Below are positions 7,601 to 8,792 of a stretch of 8,792 bases of DNA, one piece after another (positions within the stretch are counted from its first letter, which is position 1; each line of letters begins with the position of its first letter). The DNA is taken from contig BNXT01000039.1 in assembly GCA_025999775.1 (NCBI GenBank), positions 1-8,792 on the forward strand, written 5' to 3'. The stretch comes from Bacteroidia bacterium. Lineage in GTDB: Bacteria > Bacteroidota > Bacteroidia > Bacteroidales > P3. The notes under the pieces are model-generated. The model searched no databases. It worked only from the letters and a program-made list of their open reading frames with translations, and was not told where the DNA came from. Made by a program: the position numbers and the translations under genes.

Positions 7601-7693
7601 ACGTGCAATGCTGTCGCCTGTGAAATGCGGATAATATTCCTTTTTCAACAATTCGATAAATGCCTGTTCTAATCGCTCTTCTGTAAAATTCAT
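4619..7693 (-). CDS. hsdR: Type I restriction enzyme R subunit (HsdR)
   Basis: A 1024-residue motor and nuclease subunit of a type I restriction-modification complex, which pumps unmodified DNA past the HsdM2S core and cuts it when stalled. The N-terminal PD-ExK nuclease is visible as IPDGILYING (D133) and FEFK (E147, K149), followed by a Q-containing helix (AYVQL, 161-165). The SF2 motor follows: Walker A GATGCGKS at 289-296, DEAH at 393-396, TGTP at 436-439, VDMWLTGFDV at 622-631 and QTISRVNR at 650-657. The helical C-terminal region ends EIFEQAENF, the usual close. All key residues are present and the length is normal, so it looks functional. The start lies 20 bp after the stop of the PIN gene, which suggests one transcript. 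hsdM and hsdS are not in the window; they would be expected upstream, to the right of 8787. Its base composition is visibly less A+T-rich than the PIN gene. Confidence 0.95.
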   Translation of the reverse strand: MNFTEERLEQAFIELLKKEYYPHFTGDSIARAADEVLIDEDLLHYLLLRYENEQLTETEAKTIILQLKTLPASDLYESNKTIQRWLSDGFILKREDRNRKDIHVELIDFSTNHNIYKFVNQLEIVGTEKRIPDGILYINGLPVVVFEFKSAIREGATIHDAYVQLTTRYKRDIPELFKYNAFCVISDGVNNKAGSFFAPYEFFYAWRRIAGMARDKDGIDSMFTLVRGMLNQNQLRDIIRNFIYIPDTSKKNEKIVCRYPQYYAAKRLYEHIKTAQKPDGDGKGGTYFGATGCGKSFTMLFLTRLLMRSLHFESPTIVLITDRTDLDDQLSRQFTNAKQFIGDNIIISVESREHLRELLQSRQSGGVFLTTIHKFTEDTKLLSERNNVICISDEAHRSQINLDQKIKITEKGVAKTYGFAKYLHDSLPNAVFVGFTGTPIDATLDVFGKVVDAYTMTESVEDEITVRIVYEGRAAKVVLNNSELEKIERYYEEAAEAGANEYQIEKSKEETTQMNAILGDPKRLQALAEDFIKHYENRVSEGATVCGKALFVCSSREIAYEFYKNVIALRPEWELEQIKMIMTRGKDDGETLYNLLGSKEYRKTLDTEFKNEKSNFKIAIVVDMWLTGFDVPFLDTIYIDKPIQQHNLIQTISRVNRKFEGKNKGLVVDYIGIKKQMNLALAKYNKGDENNFEDIAQSLVDVRNHLDLLSKIFHKFDNTKYFAGGALEQLNTLNMAAEYVQQTKEVETRFMGLVKRLKAAYDICAGSEQLTQQERDYTHFYLAVRSIVAKLTKGDAPDTAQMNARVREMIKNALASDGVEEIFKMGDENQSEQDLFDEDYLAKINNIKLPNTKIKLLQQLLAKVIGEIKKVNRIKGIDFSKKMQSLVERYNQRDESDILRSEVYEEMAEQLTNLIWEVRKEFSAGDELGINLEEKAFYDILKDLCIKYDFKYPDAQMIELAKAVKELVDSQTKFPDWSKRDDIKSALKVGLILLLDEFGYPPVERDEVYVEIFEQAENFKKNRV

Positions 7694-7713
7694 GGCTGTT
7701 CGTTAAGTGTCGG

Positions 7714-8787
7714 TTACGCATCTTCATTAACAAATATAAGATTCCCCTTTTCTCTCATTTTTGCAAGCAATTCTTGATTCTGAAACGCTATGGTATTTCC
7801 ACTTTCATCTTTGTCATACGGTTTGAATGAAATGGGGACATTATTTTCATTATCAACAAATGGATAATTGTCTATTTTTTGATTATTCCAAAATTCTGAT
7901 ATAATTTGGGTTGAATGTACAAAATCTAAATCTTTGCCAATTATTGTCAATCCAAGATTTTCATTGAGAGTAATACCTTTTTGTAAATTGAAGAAAATAC
8001 ATTGGTCTCCATTGTGTACATAAGTATATCCCAAAAAAGAATTTTTATTTTTATCAATAATAATTTCCTTACATTTTTGAATCCAAAATTGTTGGATTTC
8101 AGTCTGAGGAAGAGGAGTACTATAATGATCTATTGTTTGAGGAATGTTTTCGTATTTTTCCTTACATTTAACATTCCCAGTCTTTATCATTTCAGGAATT
8201 GCCAACCCATGGTTCACAAAAATTGTTTCCAAATCAGCTTCATTATAACTATCATTTAAGAGTTTATCTCTGGTCAACAAAATAATTTGCCGTTCTTTGT
8301 CTGATTTATTTGGATATACACAAGATAATAACACTAAACTATCCTCTCTTGATATGGTAGATGCTAAACACAAATCCAATGTTGGATTTAACAGTTCTTC
8401 ATGCAAAATGTTATGCTCCCAATCAATTCCAAATTCATTAGATATTCTTTCTTTTTCAGCTAATATTCTGTTCTGAATTTCATCTTTATGGTCTTCATAC
8501 TGAACGTTATCAAATTTCCATATTCCTTTTCTCCCAACCAATTTAGAAATAGAGATATTATCTTGTAACCTATTTCGCACCACTTCCCTTAAAAAGTGTT
8601 CTCTCTTTCTAACTTCAACTAACTCATACATTACATAATGAGAAGATTTCAAAGTAACAAAATCAGATGAAGAAAAGAATTTGATAGAATTATTTAAATT
8701 TTCAAAAGTTTCGTCTAAAATATCAGCTAAGATATTAGTATCCAGAAAAATATTTATTCTATATTTATCATCAACAACGATTGGCAT
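7714..8787 (-). CDS. PIN-domain putative RNase with an unassigned C-terminal domain, in the hsdR operon
   Basis: A 357-residue protein. Residues about 10-195 look like a PIN nuclease: INIFLDTNILADIL gives the first acidic residue (D16), YELVEV gives E55, TISREDSLVLL gives D149 and IILLTRDKLL gives D174. This is the usual set of four metal-binding acids, so it is probably an active Mg-dependent ribonuclease. An insert at about 60-130 is longer than in VapC toxins, and residues about 200-357 are an extra domain I do not recognise (W235, W300, many N/D/K). It may belong to the DUF4935-type PIN group, but that is a guess. No VapB-like antitoxin gene is seen. It is followed 20 bp later by hsdR, so it is probably part of the restriction operon. 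The frame stays open to the window edge, and the start could lie slightly further upstream. The gene is strikingly A+T-rich compared with hsdR. Confidence 0.75.
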   Translation of the reverse strand: MPIVVDDKYRINIFLDTNILADILDETFENLNNSIKFFSSSDFVTLKSSHYVMYELVEVRKREHFLREVVRNRLQDNISISKLVGRKGIWKFDNVQYEDHKDEIQNRILAEKERISNEFGIDWEHNILHEELLNPTLDLCLASTISREDSLVLLSCVYPNKSDKERQIILLTRDKLLNDSYNEADLETIFVNHGLAIPEMIKTGNVKCKEKYENIPQTIDHYSTPLPQTEIQQFWIQKCKEIIIDKNKNSFLGYTYVHNGDQCIFFNLQKGITLNENLGLTIIGKDLDFVHSTQIISEFWNNQKIDNYPFVDNENNVPISFKPYDKDESGNTIAFQNQELLAKMREKGNLIFVNEDA

Positions 8788-8792
8788 AATGT

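Noticed and set aside
1..8792. CRISPR array, tRNA, rRNA or retron-like RNA
   Set aside because: I saw no regularly spaced repeats, cloverleaf, rRNA motif or reverse transcriptase gene on either strand.

Overview
The window looks like accessory DNA from a member of the Bacteroidota. Two genes have promoters with the Bacteroidota -7 box (TAnnTTTG) in front of them, Shine-Dalgarno sites are not obvious, and the proteins read as typical of this phylum. The class or genus cannot be fixed from the sequence. The only metabolic gene is for alginate breakdown, which fits a marine host or a gut host exposed to seaweed polysaccharide.

Layout from left to right. (1) Positions 11 to about 347, minus strand: the broken C-terminal end of a type IIG (Eco57I/TaqI-like) restriction-modification enzyme, with a frameshift. 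(2) Positions 268-405, plus strand: the C-terminal DNA-binding end of a serine recombinase. (3) Positions 458-1909, plus strand: an intact gene with an AlbA_2 (Schlafen-like) domain and a RecG-like ATPase-fold domain, with its own promoter. (4) Positions 1913-2089: two copies of a 21-bp direct repeat, then the missing middle part of a serine recombinase (the long helix after the catalytic domain). The two recombinase pieces lie on the same strand but in swapped order around the AlbA_2 gene. (5) Positions 2133-4367, minus strand: a secreted PL17 exo-acting alginate lyase, with a -7 box and a GntR/FadR-type inverted repeat at its start site. (6) Positions 4427-4618, minus strand: an unidentified gene remnant. 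(7) Positions 4619-8787, minus strand: a two-gene unit in which a PIN-domain putative RNase with an unassigned C-terminal domain is followed 20 bp later by hsdR, the motor and nuclease subunit of a type I restriction system. hsdM and hsdS are not here and probably lie upstream, beyond the right edge.

Most of the window therefore reads as a defence island built and eroded by recombination, with a lone alginate lyase gene in it. The points most worth following up are the PIN gene in the hsdR operon, the permuted recombinase halves around the AlbA_2 gene, and the operator in front of the alginate lyase.
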